Part shown: piece by piece, positions 1-8,097 of the stretch
How positions within the stretch are numbered: position 1 is the first letter of the stretch
Layout: every line of letters starts with the position of its first letter
Assembly: GCA_020850945.1 (NCBI GenBank)
Contig: JADZDR010000024.1
Coordinates: 1-34,145, forward strand
Length of the DNA stretch: 34,145 nucleotides
Origin: Acidimicrobiia bacterium
Lineage (GTDB): Bacteria; Actinomycetota; Acidimicrobiia; UBA2766
Reading direction: 5' to 3'
Notes under the pieces: model-generated
Databases searched by the model: none
What the model was told of the DNA's origin: nothing
Seen by the model: only the letters and a program-made list of their open reading frames with translations
Program-made: the position numbers and the translations under genes

Positions 1-392
1 AGGAAGAAGAAGAGGACCACGAGCAGGGACGAGCTCAGCGCCGCCGAGAAGTCCCGTGTGCCGGCCAGGCCGAGGAGAGAGACGACGACAGCCGCGCCCG
101 CCATGGAGAGCAGGACGATGCGCGCCCGGCGGACTACATGACAGACCGCCACGAGTCGCCACGTGGCGACGGCCGTGAGTGCGCATTGCGTGGCGCCCGC
201 CCAGTGCGCGTCGGCGACGAGGCCGACGACGTAGACGAGGACGAGCAGACCGAAGATGCCCGAGAAGCCAGCCCAGTCCTCGGCCATCTTCGCGAACGCC
301 GCGGTCGCAAAGACGTCGGAATCGACGGGTTCGACGACGTCGGAATCGACGGGTTCGACGCCGGTCGTGTCGCTTGCGGACTTTTCTGTCAT
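1..392 (-). CDS. membrane protein, C-terminus beyond window edge
   Basis: The frame runs open from an ATG at 392 to the window edge, giving about 130 residues. The first 40 residues are polar and acidic. They include a perfect tandem duplication of the octapeptide VEPVDSDV (residues 12-27), encoded by a 24-bp DNA repeat. Hydrophobic stretches follow at about residues 43-60 and 91-110, with another starting near 120, so this looks like a small polytopic inner-membrane protein with a cytoplasmic acidic N-terminus. It lies 82 nt downstream of the ketosteroid-isomerase-like gene on the same strand and could be the last gene of that operon. I do not recognise the family. It could be any small membrane protein with three or more helices. 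Confidence 0.6.
   Translation of the reverse strand, partial: MTEKSASDTTGVEPVDSDVVEPVDSDVFATAAFAKMAEDWAGFSGIFGLLVLVYVVGLVADAHWAGATQCALTAVATWRLVAVCHVVRRARIVLLSMAGAAVVVSLLGLAGTRDFSAALSSSLLVVLFFF
312..359. repeat. 24-bp perfect tandem repeat, two copies
   Basis: Two identical 24-bp units lie at 312-335 and 336-359, inside the N-terminal coding part of the membrane protein. Because 24 is a multiple of three, the repeat adds exactly eight residues (VEPVDSDV) and keeps the frame. It looks like a recent slippage duplication. Confidence 0.9.
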
Positions 393-474
393 GGGCTGCC
401 TCGGGCCGGATCCGCGGGCAGCCTACCGAGTCGCCGGTCCGAGGCTGCGTATCCCCGTGGCCTGGTCGTGGCCC

Positions 475-855
475 TCAGACTGCGCGCAGGTCCTCCGGAG
501 CCCAGAAGGCACGCATCGACGTGATCCGGGCGGATTCGTCGAACGTCATGACGTCTATCGGTTCGAGGGCGACGGAGTTGTCGCCGACGGTCGTCGTCAC
601 ACGGAAGGCGAAAGCGGCCTCGTTGGCCGCCACACGGGGGCTGCCGAGGAGCTCGAGACGCATCTCAGCCGCCATGCCCCGCATGCGGTCCCAGAATCCC
701 GAGATCTCGTCCCGCCCCGTGCAGACAGGCGCTCCGACCGGGTCTTCCACGGTCGCCCCGTCCGCGAACAGGTCGAGATACCCCTCCTTGTCGCCCTTCT
801 CGAAGGCCGCCAAGTACGCGTCGATCGTCCCCCGGATGTCGTCGGCTGTGGCCAC
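475..855 (-). CDS. ketosteroid-isomerase-like NTF2-fold protein
   Basis: A 126-residue protein of the SnoaL/NTF2 fold that reads closely along the classic delta5-3-ketosteroid isomerase. Tyr14 and Asp38 (in the segment VEDPVG) fall exactly where the Comamonas enzyme has its oxyanion-hole tyrosine and catalytic base. Asp101 in EPID matches the second oxyanion residue, Asp99. The segment ANEAAFAF is also shared. A steroid delta5-to-delta4 isomerisation is therefore plausible, although the fold is used for many small substrates. The start is a GTG preceded by GGGGAG. It sits 12 nt after xylB on the same strand, so it is probably co-transcribed with the xylose genes, which is an unexpected partner for a steroid enzyme. 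Confidence 0.8.
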   Translation of the reverse strand: MATADDIRGTIDAYLAAFEKGDKEGYLDLFADGATVEDPVGAPVCTGRDEISGFWDRMRGMAAEMRLELLGSPRVAANEAAFAFRVTTTVGDNSVALEPIDVMTFDESARITSMRAFWAPEDLRAV

Positions 856-867
856 GGTGATCTCCCC

Positions 868-2304
868 TCAGGCCTTGTCAGATTTCGCTGCGTACCGTAG
901 GCGAATCCGCGTGGCCGTGTCCGAATCGACGCCTGCCTCCACTGTCTGCCCGGCTGCCAACCCCCAGTCGGCGGCGACCGCGCCCGGTTCGCGTCCACTC
1001 CGGACAGCTCCGGCCTGCACGCATGCCCCGGCCGCGACCAGCTCGTCGGCTGCCGGGACCACGACCGCGCACTGGGCGAGATCTGCCAGCGTCTGACGGA
1101 AGACGGCCGAGCGCGCCCCTCCCCCGACGAGGAACACACGTCCGTCCACCGCGACGCCGGCCGCGGCGAGCGCGTCGCGGGCGTCGAGGAGGCTGCAGAC
1201 GACACCTTCGTATGCCGCGCGTGCGACGTCGGCCGGAGTCGTGCTCGTGCCGAGACCCCAGAGAGATCCGGTGGCGTCGGGTCGGTTCGGCGTGCGTTCT
1301 CCGTCCAGGTACGGGACGAGCGTGACTCCACGTGCGCCCGGCTCCGTCCCCGCGGCAAGCCGATCGAGGTCGGCGGGTATGCAGCCGAGGAGTCCCGCCA
1401 CCCAATCCGTGACACGCATGCAGTTGAGGGTGCAGACGAGCGGCAGGAACCCGCCCGCCGCGTCGGCGAAACCTGCCACCGCGCCGGTGCGATCGGCGAC
1501 GGGGTCGTGTGTGACGCCGAAGACGGTGCCGGACGTACCGAGTGAGAAGACGACATCGCCGGGGCGGAGTCCGAGGGCGAGGGCGGCAGCCATGTTGTCC
1601 CCCGTGCCGGGACCGACGGCAGCACCCGGGGCGAGGCCCACGTCGCATGTGAGCTCGCCTGCCACTTCGACAGGGCCGAGGACGGCGGGCAGGGCCTGGG
1701 TCCAGTCCCGTCCAGTGCCCACGAGGTCGAGGAGGTCGGTGCGCCACGCATTCGTGGCCGGCGACCAGTAGCCCGTGCCCGATGCGTCGCCACGGTCGGT
1801 GACGAAGCGGCCGGTGAGCCGCCACGTCAGCCAGTCGTGCGGGAGGAGGAGCGTGGCGAGGCGGGCCAGGTTCTCGGGTTCGTTCTCGGCGAGCCAGGCG
1901 AGCTTGGAGATCGTGAAGGACGCGACGGGAACGAGTCCGGTCGCCTCCACCCACGCCTCCGCCCCGAGGCGGGTGACGAGTGCCGCGGCCTGCGGGGCCG
2001 ATTCGGTGTCGTTCCAGAGCTTGGCGGGTCGCACCACCCGTCCCGCGGCGTCGAGGACGACCATGCCGTGCTGCTGACCTGCAACTGCCAGCGCGTCGAC
2101 GCGGTTGGTCCCGGCCGGGCCGAGCGCCATCCCGACGGCTGACCCGAGTGCCCTGAACCACGCCTCGGGGTCCTGTTCGCTTCGAGGCGGCGACGTCGGC
2201 GGATGCGCGGCCCGACCCGAGGCGACGAGCGAGCCGTCATCCGCGTCCCGCACCTCGACCTTCGTCGCCTGCGTGGAGGAATCGACACCGAGCACGAGAG
2301 ACAT
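868..2304 (-). CDS. xylB: xylulokinase
   Basis: A 478-residue FGGY-family sugar kinase that phosphorylates D-xylulose to xylulose 5-phosphate with ATP, in the cytoplasm. Visible landmarks are the N-terminal phosphate-binding strand VDSSTQATK (residues 7-15), the xylulokinase substrate motif GQQHGM (76-81), and the catalytic aspartate in GTGDN (Asp236, equivalent to Asp233 of E. coli XylB). SLGTSG follows at about 254-259, and the C-terminal ATP-site motif is VGGGARS. Length is normal for the family. The ATG overlaps the xylA stop codon by one base (TGATG), so the two are translationally coupled. The position directly after xylose isomerase supports xylulose rather than another ketose as substrate. 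Confidence 0.93.
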   Translation of the reverse strand: MSLVLGVDSSTQATKVEVRDADDGSLVASGRAAHPPTSPPRSEQDPEAWFRALGSAVGMALGPAGTNRVDALAVAGQQHGMVVLDAAGRVVRPAKLWNDTESAPQAAALVTRLGAEAWVEATGLVPVASFTISKLAWLAENEPENLARLATLLLPHDWLTWRLTGRFVTDRGDASGTGYWSPATNAWRTDLLDLVGTGRDWTQALPAVLGPVEVAGELTCDVGLAPGAAVGPGTGDNMAAALALGLRPGDVVFSLGTSGTVFGVTHDPVADRTGAVAGFADAAGGFLPLVCTLNCMRVTDWVAGLLGCIPADLDRLAAGTEPGARGVTLVPYLDGERTPNRPDATGSLWGLGTSTTPADVARAAYEGVVCSLLDARDALAAAGVAVDGRVFLVGGGARSAVFRQTLADLAQCAVVVPAADELVAAGACVQAGAVRSGREPGAVAADWGLAAGQTVEAGVDSDTATRIRLRYAAKSDKA

Positions 2305-3473
2305 CAGCGCACACCGAGGAGGATCTCCAGGCTCAGTTGATCGAGGCGCTCGTGCGCGTAGGACTTGGCCTGGAGGGCAGTGAGGTCAGGCACCTCGGCC
2401 TGGACAGCGGCGAGGGCGTCCGCGCCGAGACCGGCAGGTGACGTCGGCTCGGCAAGGCGCGCCGCCTCGACGTCCTGGAGTGCCGCCCGGATCTCGGGAT
2501 CCTCGCGGAAGCGGCGGGCCTTGTCGGCGAGGATGAGATACGTGCGCATACAACCGCGGGCGAATTCCCAGACACCGGCCGTGTCCTCGGTGCGGTAGGC
2601 GTGCGCGTCGAAATGACGCATGCCGTCCCAGGCCGCGTCCTCGAGGAGTCGCACGAGGTTGAATGCGTCCCGGATCCCTTCGGATCCGAAGCGGAAGTCC
2701 TGGTCGTACCGGCCGATGCGCTGCGCGTTGAGGTCGATGTGGAACAGCTTGCCGTGCCAGAGCGTCTGCGCGACCGCGTGTGTGAAGTTCAGACCCGACA
2801 TCGTCTCGTGCGCGAGCTCGGGGTTGAGGCCGACCATCTCGGGCCATTCGAGAGTCTCGATGAAGGCGAGGGCGTGACCGACGGTGGGTAGGAACATGTC
2901 CCCCCGCGGTTCGTTGGGCTTGGGTTCGAGCGCGAAACGCACGTCGTAACCCCGGTCGCGCACGAACGCGCAGCAGAGGTCGAGCGCCTCCTTGTAGCGG
3001 TCGAGGGCGAGGCGTACGTCCTTGGCCGCCTCGCACTCCATGCCCTCGCGACCACCCCACATCACGTAGACCCCCGCCCCGAGCGAGGCCCCGAGGTCAA
3101 TCGCCTCGAACGTCTTGCGGACGGCGAAGCGGCGCACGTCGGGATCGTTGGCCGTGAAGGCACCGTCCCGGAACACGGGTTGGCTGAAGAGGTTCGTTGT
3201 CGCCATGGGCACGTGCAGGCCGGTCGCGTCGAGTGCCGCCCGGAACCGCGTGAGGATCGCCTCCCGCGCGGCCGGGCTCGATCCGAACGGAACGAGGTCG
3301 TCGTCGTGGAAGTTCACGCCGTAGGCGCCGAGGTCGGCGAGGCAGTGCACGGCCTCACCGGGATCGAGCACGGGCCGCACCTCGAGCCCGAACGGGTCAC
3401 GGCCCCGGTTCCCCACCGTCCAGAGTCCGAACGTGAAATGATGTTCCGGCCGGGGCTCGTACGGATCGGTCAC
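2304..3473 (-). CDS. xylA: xylose isomerase
   Basis: A 389-residue class I (actinobacterial-type) xylose isomerase that converts D-xylose to D-xylulose with two divalent metals. The active-site His56 and Asp59 lie in [10 protein letters not shown]. The metal/substrate region [11 protein letters not shown] follows, and then the aspartate-rich motif [11 protein letters not shown], where Streptomyces enzymes have HFDFKPPRTED. The metal-binding Asp is kept but the KPP triplet is replaced. The frame is open further upstream, but the chosen start is the GTG at 3473. It has a strong GGAGG seven bases before it, and the resulting length matches the Streptomyces enzymes. It lies 14 nt after the GroES-like gene and is coupled to xylB. 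Confidence 0.95.
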   Translation of the reverse strand: MTDPYEPRPEHHFTFGLWTVGNRGRDPFGLEVRPVLDPGEAVHCLADLGAYGVNFHDDDLVPFGSSPAAREAILTRFRAALDATGLHVPMATTNLFSQPVFRDGAFTANDPDVRRFAVRKTFEAIDLGASLGAGVYVMWGGREGMECEAAKDVRLALDRYKEALDLCCAFVRDRGYDVRFALEPKPNEPRGDMFLPTVGHALAFIETLEWPEMVGLNPELAHETMSGLNFTHAVAQTLWHGKLFHIDLNAQRIGRYDQDFRFGSEGIRDAFNLVRLLEDAAWDGMRHFDAHAYRTEDTAGVWEFARGCMRTYLILADKARRFREDPEIRAALQDVEAARLAEPTSPAGLGADALAAVQAEVPDLTALQAKSYAHERLDQLSLEILLGVR

Positions 3474-3487
3474 GTGCTCGCCTCCAC

Positions 3488-3829
3488 TCAGAGGTACAGG
3501 CCGGGCGTGTCCTCCTGCGCTGCAGCGGCAAGGGCCTGGATGTCGGGTTCGCGGAGGATCACGTAGAGGTCGCCGCGGATCTCGACCTCGTAGGCGGAAT
3601 CGGGTGCGAAGAGGACGCTGTCTCCGGGTTCGATCGAGCGGACGGTGGGGCCGGTCATGACCACCTCGCCCCATTCGAGACGCCGGCTCACGTCGGCGGT
3701 GGCGGGGATGAGGATGCCGCCCCGCGACTTGCGCTCGCCTTCCTCGGTCTGGACCTCGACGAGGAGGCGGTCGCCGGTCATCCTGATCTTCTTGTGCGCC
3801 GAGTCGATCTTGCTGCGGGCCATGGCCAT
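3488..3829 (-). CDS. groES: divergent GroES-type co-chaperonin
   Basis: A 113-residue chaperonin-10 family protein. GDRLLVEV near the N-terminus is followed by a mobile-loop-like stretch rich in Glu, Lys and Arg and by GGILIP, then WGEVVMTGP. The second half carries [29 protein letters not shown], split here only by family-typical turns, which is the roof and C-terminal strand pattern of GroES. It is about 15 residues longer than usual, with extensions at both ends, and the mobile loop is not canonical. No groEL is adjacent. It is therefore likely a secondary co-chaperonin. It is the first gene of the xylA-xylB operon. Its ATG lies 8 nt from a -10-like box, so the mRNA may be leaderless. Confidence 0.8.
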   Translation of the reverse strand: MAMARSKIDSAHKKIRMTGDRLLVEVQTEEGERKSRGGILIPATADVSRRLEWGEVVMTGPTVRSIEPGDSVLFAPDSAYEVEIRGDLYVILREPDIQALAAAAQEDTPGLYL

Positions 3830-3837
3830 CAGCCCAA

Positions 3838-3866
3838 GTTATCGCGGACGGCAATCCGGTCCGCAA
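3838..3866 (-). promoter_or_regulatory. promoter of the groES-like/xylAB operon
   Basis: Read on the minus strand there is a -35-like TTGCGG (3866-3861), exactly 17 bp, and a -10-like GATAAC (3843-3838), followed 8 nt later by the ATG at 3829. Spacing is ideal for a housekeeping sigma factor and predicts a leaderless or nearly leaderless transcript. Confidence 0.55.
3844..3864. promoter_or_regulatory. palindromic operator candidate between -35 and -10
   Basis: GCGGAC-N9-GTCCGC is a 6-bp-arm inverted repeat lying inside the spacer of the promoter for the xylose operon, where a bound repressor would block RNA polymerase. It is not the CIRCE element of HrcA. Short GC-rich arms can also arise by chance. 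Confidence 0.35.
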
Positions 3867-3970
3867 CGCGTCCCTGTCCCGGCTACGTGGGACACGCACT
3901 GGAGTAGCGAGGAGGGGCGTGATACCGTCGCCACATCCGTACGGCCGGCCCCGGCCGGGAGGGGGGAGAC

Positions 3971-4486
3971 ATGACCGCGATCGTCGAGACCAGCGACACC
4001 TCGATCGTCCGGGACGAGGACGTGCCCTGGGCAACACTCACACCCGGTGTCGAGATCAAGATGTTCCGGGTGGGCCGGTACGACAACACGTACCAGATGC
4101 TCCTCTGCGCCCAACCCGGCGCCCAGCTTCCCACCCATCACCACTTCGGCGAGGTGCACGCCTACACGATCTCGGGTCGCTGGGCGTACCGGGAATACGA
4201 GTGGGAGGCGACGGCCGGGACCTACGTCTACGAGGAGCCACGCTCCGCCCACACGCTGTTCGTCCCCGAGGACGCAGACGAGCCCGCCCTCGTCTTCTTC
4301 ACGATCGCGGCGGGGATGCTCGTGTTCCTCGACACGCTGCCCGACGAGATGTCGAGGCGGGCGGAGGAGATGGGCGTGGAGCCGGGCCAGACGATGATCC
4401 AGGACGGGGTCACGCTCGACGGCCTGTACCGGGCTGTGTTGGAGGCGGCTGGTGAGCGGTATCCGGATGCGGTGCTGCACCACTGA
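3971..4486 (+). CDS. cupin-domain dioxygenase-like protein
   Basis: A 171-residue single-domain cupin resembling the 2,4'-dihydroxyacetophenone dioxygenase/acetylacetone-cleaving (ChrR-like) group, which cleaves carbon-carbon bonds using Fe(II) and oxygen. The metal-binding motif is [16 protein letters not shown]: His56, His58 and His63 (or Glu61) are likely ligands, with the second-motif His94 in RSAHTLFVP. The start ATG follows GGGAGGGGGGAG. It is divergent from the groES-like operon. The last 77 nt overlap, tail to tail, the 3' end of the permease gene on the other strand. The substrate cannot be read from the sequence, and non-enzymatic cupins share these motifs. Confidence 0.75.
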   Translation: MTAIVETSDTSIVRDEDVPWATLTPGVEIKMFRVGRYDNTYQMLLCAQPGAQLPTHHHFGEVHAYTISGRWAYREYEWEATAGTYVYEEPRSAHTLFVPEDADEPALVFFTIAAGMLVFLDTLPDEMSRRAEEMGVEPGQTMIQDGVTLDGLYRAVLEAAGERYPDAVLHH

Positions 4487-5375
4487 GCGCTCCGTCCGGT
4501 TCGGCAACCTCCAACTCCTCGGCGACCGTCGGTGACGTCGAGAGGATCACGACACCGGCGACGATGACTCCGAGTGCGAAGAAGCGCAGGACGTGCACCC
4601 AGAGACCGGCCGGTAGCACCTGCCCGAACGCGAGCACTGCGATCGCGATCGGGACGAGGAGGACCGTCACCTGGTCCGACGGGGCGACGGCTGTCGCCCT
4701 GTGGCGCCGCAGGGCGTTCTGGAAGGTGGCGAAGCCGAAGCCGCCGAAGACGACGAGTATCGCGATCGACGTCGCGAGCATGGCGGGAGGAGGAACCCAG
4801 TCCCCCTCCCCGGGGTCGACCGCGACCCCGATCACCCGGAACATCGTGGTCGCGACACCCAGCGCCGTGCCCGTGACACTCCCGATCACGACTCCCGCAG
4901 CCGTGTCGCTCTCGAACGTGTGGCGCCCGTACCAGACGAACATGCCTGCGCAGTACCCGGTCAGGACGAGCAAGGTGAGTGCGAACGCGAGTCCGTCGAT
5001 CGGCACGAGATCGGTCTCCTCCCCTGCCGACACGAGGGCGAGCACGAGTCCGGCCAGAACGACGAGGGTGCCTCCCACCTCACGCCGCCCCGGTCTCTCG
5101 CCGAGGACAGGTCGTGAGAAGAGGACGATGAAGACGAGCGCAGCCGCCGAGAACGGCTGCACGACCGGGATCGGGGCGAGTTGGAACGCGACGAACGTCA
5201 GTGCGCCCGTCACCAACTGGCAGAGGGCACCGAGGAGCCATATCGGCCGGCGCACGAGGACGGCGAGGATCGCAGCCCCCGCCGCCTCGGCCCGGCGCGC
5301 CTCGAAGCGCATGAGCACGATGCCGAGCCCGGCGAAGAAGGCCGCCACGATCTTGACAACGATCCCCGCGATCAC
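4410..5375 (-). CDS. DMT-superfamily (EamA/NIPA-like) permease
   Basis: A 321-residue integral membrane protein with about nine or ten hydrophobic helices in two halves, the organisation of drug/metabolite transporters. It begins IVVKIVAAFFAGLGIVLMR. Conserved small-residue segments such as VVQPFSAAALVF and APSDQVTVLLVPIAIAVLAFG flank the pore in this fold. The last 35 residues are hydrophilic and Pro-rich and are encoded antisense to the cupin gene. The GTG start overlaps the stop of the upstream hydrolase (GTGA), so the two are translationally coupled. It may export or import a product of that hydrolase. The substrate is unknown, and an Mg-transport-like NIPA role is also possible. Confidence 0.75.
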   Translation of the reverse strand: MIAGIVVKIVAAFFAGLGIVLMRFEARRAEAAGAAILAVLVRRPIWLLGALCQLVTGALTFVAFQLAPIPVVQPFSAAALVFIVLFSRPVLGERPGRREVGGTLVVLAGLVLALVSAGEETDLVPIDGLAFALTLLVLTGYCAGMFVWYGRHTFESDTAAGVVIGSVTGTALGVATTMFRVIGVAVDPGEGDWVPPPAMLATSIAILVVFGGFGFATFQNALRRHRATAVAPSDQVTVLLVPIAIAVLAFGQVLPAGLWVHVLRFFALGVIVAGVVILSTSPTVAEELEVAEPDGALSGAAPHPDTAHQPPPTQPGTGRRA

Positions 5376-6277
5376 GAATCAGGCGCGACCATGTGCTCGG
5401 CGAGGAAGTCACCCGCGAGCTTCTTCGCCTCTTCGTGCTGCGGGCCGTCGTAGACGTCGAAGTGATCACAGTCGAGCTCGCGCACGGTTGCACGACGCAT
5501 GCGGACTGCGACAGCCTGCGTAAGGGCGGCCGGTGTTCCCCTGTCCTGCAGCGCCGTCAGGAACAGGACGGGGCACCGCACGTCGGCGGCTACCCGGGCG
5601 GGGCGATAGGCGAGGATCTCGGGCACCGTGCGGGCCGGGGTCGCGTTGACCCATTGCGTGTCAGCGGGAACGAGGCGTGTGTACGCCTCGTTCCAGCCCG
5701 GGTACGTGAGAAGAGCGGTGTCACCCGGCTCCCCTATGAGGCCGACCTCGCAAGGAGCACCGCCGCGGCGGGCCCGCAGGAGATCCCTGGCGACAGCCGG
5801 GACGAGCCGCGCGAAGGACGCGAGGGGCGGCATGTTCGAGGCGGTGACACCGACGAAGGGAACCTGGGAGACGACACACCGGATCGCGCCGTCACGGGCC
5901 GCCGCGACCAGGGTGTGACCACCCGAGTACGACGTGCCCCAGAGGCCGATCCGGGTCGAGTCGACGTCCTCGAGTGCGCGGACGTGGGCGATCGCGGCAT
6001 GCCAGTCCTCGACGTGGCGGTGCGGGCTGACCAGTTGACGGGGCCGGCCGTCGCTGTCGCCGAACGTGCGGTAGTCGAAGACGAGGACGGCGAGGCCCCG
6101 CGAGCAGAACTCCTCGGCGAACGGTTCGAGGCCGAAGGTCCGCAGGGCGCCGAACCCGTGCGCCATCACGAGCACGGGCGGAGCCGGTACACCGTGAGGC
6201 CGGTACAGCCATGCTGCGCACTGCTCCCCTGTGCTGTGGAACTCGACGTCATGTCGCTCGAAGGCTGTTCCCGCCAC
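5372..6277 (-). CDS. alpha/beta hydrolase
   Basis: A cytoplasmic serine hydrolase of 301 residues from the preferred GTG at 6277, which follows GGGGGA. A TTG at 6301 would add eight residues but lies inside the -10-like box, so it is unlikely. The core shows VMAHGFGA (oxyanion turn), VFDYRTFGDSDG, and the nucleophile elbow GTSYSGG (Ser116). An acidic residue lies in TALQDRGTP and the catalytic histidine in DCDHFDVYDG near the C-terminus. The pattern fits the dienelactone-hydrolase/peptidase-S9-like group, with cleavage of esters or amides. It is coupled to the downstream DMT permease by a 4-nt overlap. It is divergent from the D-aminoacylase-like gene. Confidence 0.85.
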   Translation of the reverse strand: MAGTAFERHDVEFHSTGEQCAAWLYRPHGVPAPPVLVMAHGFGALRTFGLEPFAEEFCSRGLAVLVFDYRTFGDSDGRPRQLVSPHRHVEDWHAAIAHVRALEDVDSTRIGLWGTSYSGGHTLVAAARDGAIRCVVSQVPFVGVTASNMPPLASFARLVPAVARDLLRARRGGAPCEVGLIGEPGDTALLTYPGWNEAYTRLVPADTQWVNATPARTVPEILAYRPARVAADVRCPVLFLTALQDRGTPAALTQAVAVRMRRATVRELDCDHFDVYDGPQHEEAKKLAGDFLAEHMVAPDS

Positions 6278-6299
6278 GTGATCCCCCGTGTGTGCGAGC

Positions 6300-6305
6300 A
6301 AGCTA
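6300..6305 (-). promoter_or_regulatory. -10 box of the hydrolase-permease operon
   Basis: TAGCTT on the minus strand fits TANNNT. It would start transcription near 6293, giving a short leader that contains GGGGGA before the GTG at 6277. No clear -35 is seen. Confidence 0.35.
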
Positions 6306-6377
6306 GTGGGCTCGACACGACGGCATCCACCCGCGAAGCTTGTGGGGAAGGCACAGTGTCGGGACCAGGGGGGTCAG

Positions 6378-8093
6378 ATGCTCGACACGAAGATCACAGG
6401 TGGACTCGTCTGCGACGGCACGAACACGACACCACGCCGTGTCGACGTCGGTGTGAGAGACGGACGCGTCGTCGCCGTCGGCACCGTCGACGAGCCGGCT
6501 GCCGTCACGATCGACGCCCGCGGCAAGATCGTGGCGCCGGGTTTCGTCGACCTCCACACGCACTACGACGCCCAGGTGTTCTGGGACCCGGACCTGACGC
6601 CGTCGCCACTCCACGGCGTGACGACGGCACTGGGCGGGAACTGCGGATTCTCGATCGCTCCCCTCTCCGCCGAGGCGGGTGGTTACCTCATGCGGATGCT
6701 CGCCCGCGTGGAGGGCATCCCCGTCTCCGTCCTCGAGGAGGGCGTGCCCTGGGACTGGTCCACGACGGCCGAGTACCTGGACAGGCTCGACGGTTCCCTC
6801 GCCGTCAACACGGGCTGGCTCGTGGGCCACTCGGCCCTGCGACGTGTGGCGATGGGCCCGCGGGGTGTGGGGGGAGAGGCCGAACCGGCCGACCTCGACG
6901 AGATGCGCCGGCTGCTCGACGCGGGGCTCGGTGCCGGCGCGCTCGGCTTCTCCTCGTCGTGGGCTGCGACCCACAACGACAGCGAGGGCAACGCGGTACC
7001 GTCCCGGGCGTCGACACCCGAGGAGCTCGTCGCCCTCTGCGAGGTCGTGGGGAGACACGACGGCACGACCCTCGAGTTCATCCCGGCCGTCGAGGTCTGG
7101 ACCGACGACCACGTCGACATCATGGCCCGCATGTCGGTGGCGGCGAACCGACCCCTCAACTGGAACCTGCTCGCGGTGTCGCAATGGGACACGGACGTGG
7201 CGATGCAGAAGCTCGCCGCGAGTGACCATGCCGCCCACCTGGGTGGAACCGTGAAGGCCCTCACGGTCCCCGACGCCTTGGGTGTGCGCCTCACGTTCAA
7301 GACGGGCTTCGTTCTCGACAGCTTCCCCGGCTGGGCAAAACCCATGGCCCTGCCCGACGACGAGAAGATCGCCATGCTCGCCGATCCCGCCGAGCGCAGG
7401 CGTCTCGACACCCTCGCGAAGCAGATGGAAGGGCGGCTGCGGGCCCTGGCCGAGTGGACACCGTTCACGATCGCCGAGACGTTCTCGCCCGAGACCCGGA
7501 AGTACGAGGGGCGCATGGTCTGGGAGATCGCCGAGGAGGAGGGCCGCGACCCCTTCGATGTGCTGTGCGACATAGTCGTCGCCGACAACCTCCTCACGGG
7601 ACTCGCCACGCCCCGCCTCGGTGAGGACGACGGGAGTTGGGCGGCCCGGGTCGAGATCTGGCGCGATCCGCGCGCCGTGGTGGGTGCGTCGGATGCGGGT
7701 GCCCATCTCGACATGATCACGACGTTCAACTACACGACCACGCTCCTGCACGAAGCCGTGGCGAAGCGCGGTCTGCTCCCCGTGGAGGAGGCAGTCCACT
7801 ACCTGTCGGACGTGCCCGCCCGCCTCTACGGCCTCACCGACAGGGGCCGCATCCGCCAGGGCTGGTACGCCGACCTAGTCGTCTTCGACCTCGACACGGT
7901 CGGTCCCGGTGACGTGTACACACGCTTCGATCTCCCCGCCGGCGAGGGACGCCTCTACAGCGGTGGAGCGGGTATCGAGCACGTCCTCGTGAACGGAACC
8001 GAGATCGTGCGCAACGGCGAGATGACCGGCGCCAAGCCCGGCACGCTGTTGCGTTCCGGCCGCGACACGGAGACCGTCGAGGCGGCCGGATGA
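6378..8093 (+). CDS. N-acyl-D-amino-acid deacylase-like amidohydrolase
   Basis: A 571-residue member of the D-aminoacylase (COG3653) branch of the amidohydrolase superfamily, which hydrolyses N-acylated D-amino acids or related cyclic amides using zinc. The N-terminal beta-sandwich (residues 1-55) leads into the metal motif DLHTHYDAQ (His60, His62). The barrel shows GNCGFSIAP, GHSALRR and SSSWAATHN, and the late active-site aspartate lies in GASDAGAHLD. The C-terminal segment GRIRQGWYADLVVFD closes the beta-sandwich, as in the family. The ATG at 6378 follows GGGGGG at 6368-6373. It is transcribed away from the hydrolase-permease pair and ends 4 nt from the convergent helicase stop. Confidence 0.85.
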   Translation: MLDTKITGGLVCDGTNTTPRRVDVGVRDGRVVAVGTVDEPAAVTIDARGKIVAPGFVDLHTHYDAQVFWDPDLTPSPLHGVTTALGGNCGFSIAPLSAEAGGYLMRMLARVEGIPVSVLEEGVPWDWSTTAEYLDRLDGSLAVNTGWLVGHSALRRVAMGPRGVGGEAEPADLDEMRRLLDAGLGAGALGFSSSWAATHNDSEGNAVPSRASTPEELVALCEVVGRHDGTTLEFIPAVEVWTDDHVDIMARMSVAANRPLNWNLLAVSQWDTDVAMQKLAASDHAAHLGGTVKALTVPDALGVRLTFKTGFVLDSFPGWAKPMALPDDEKIAMLADPAERRRLDTLAKQMEGRLRALAEWTPFTIAETFSPETRKYEGRMVWEIAEEEGRDPFDVLCDIVVADNLLTGLATPRLGEDDGSWAARVEIWRDPRAVVGASDAGAHLDMITTFNYTTTLLHEAVAKRGLLPVEEAVHYLSDVPARLYGLTDRGRIRQGWYADLVVFDLDTVGPGDVYTRFDLPAGEGRLYSGGAGIEHVLVNGTEIVRNGEMTGAKPGTLLRSGRDTETVEAAG

Positions 8094-8097
8094 CGAC

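Noticed and set aside
3830-3970. CIRCE element upstream of the groES-like gene
   Set aside because: No TTAGCACTC-N9-GAGTGCTAA-like sequence; only a short GC palindrome is present.
5393-7225. A long plus-strand frame across the hydrolase and the start of the deacylase
   Set aside because: It lies antisense to one well-supported gene and out of frame with another, is very Arg-rich, and shows no family motif.
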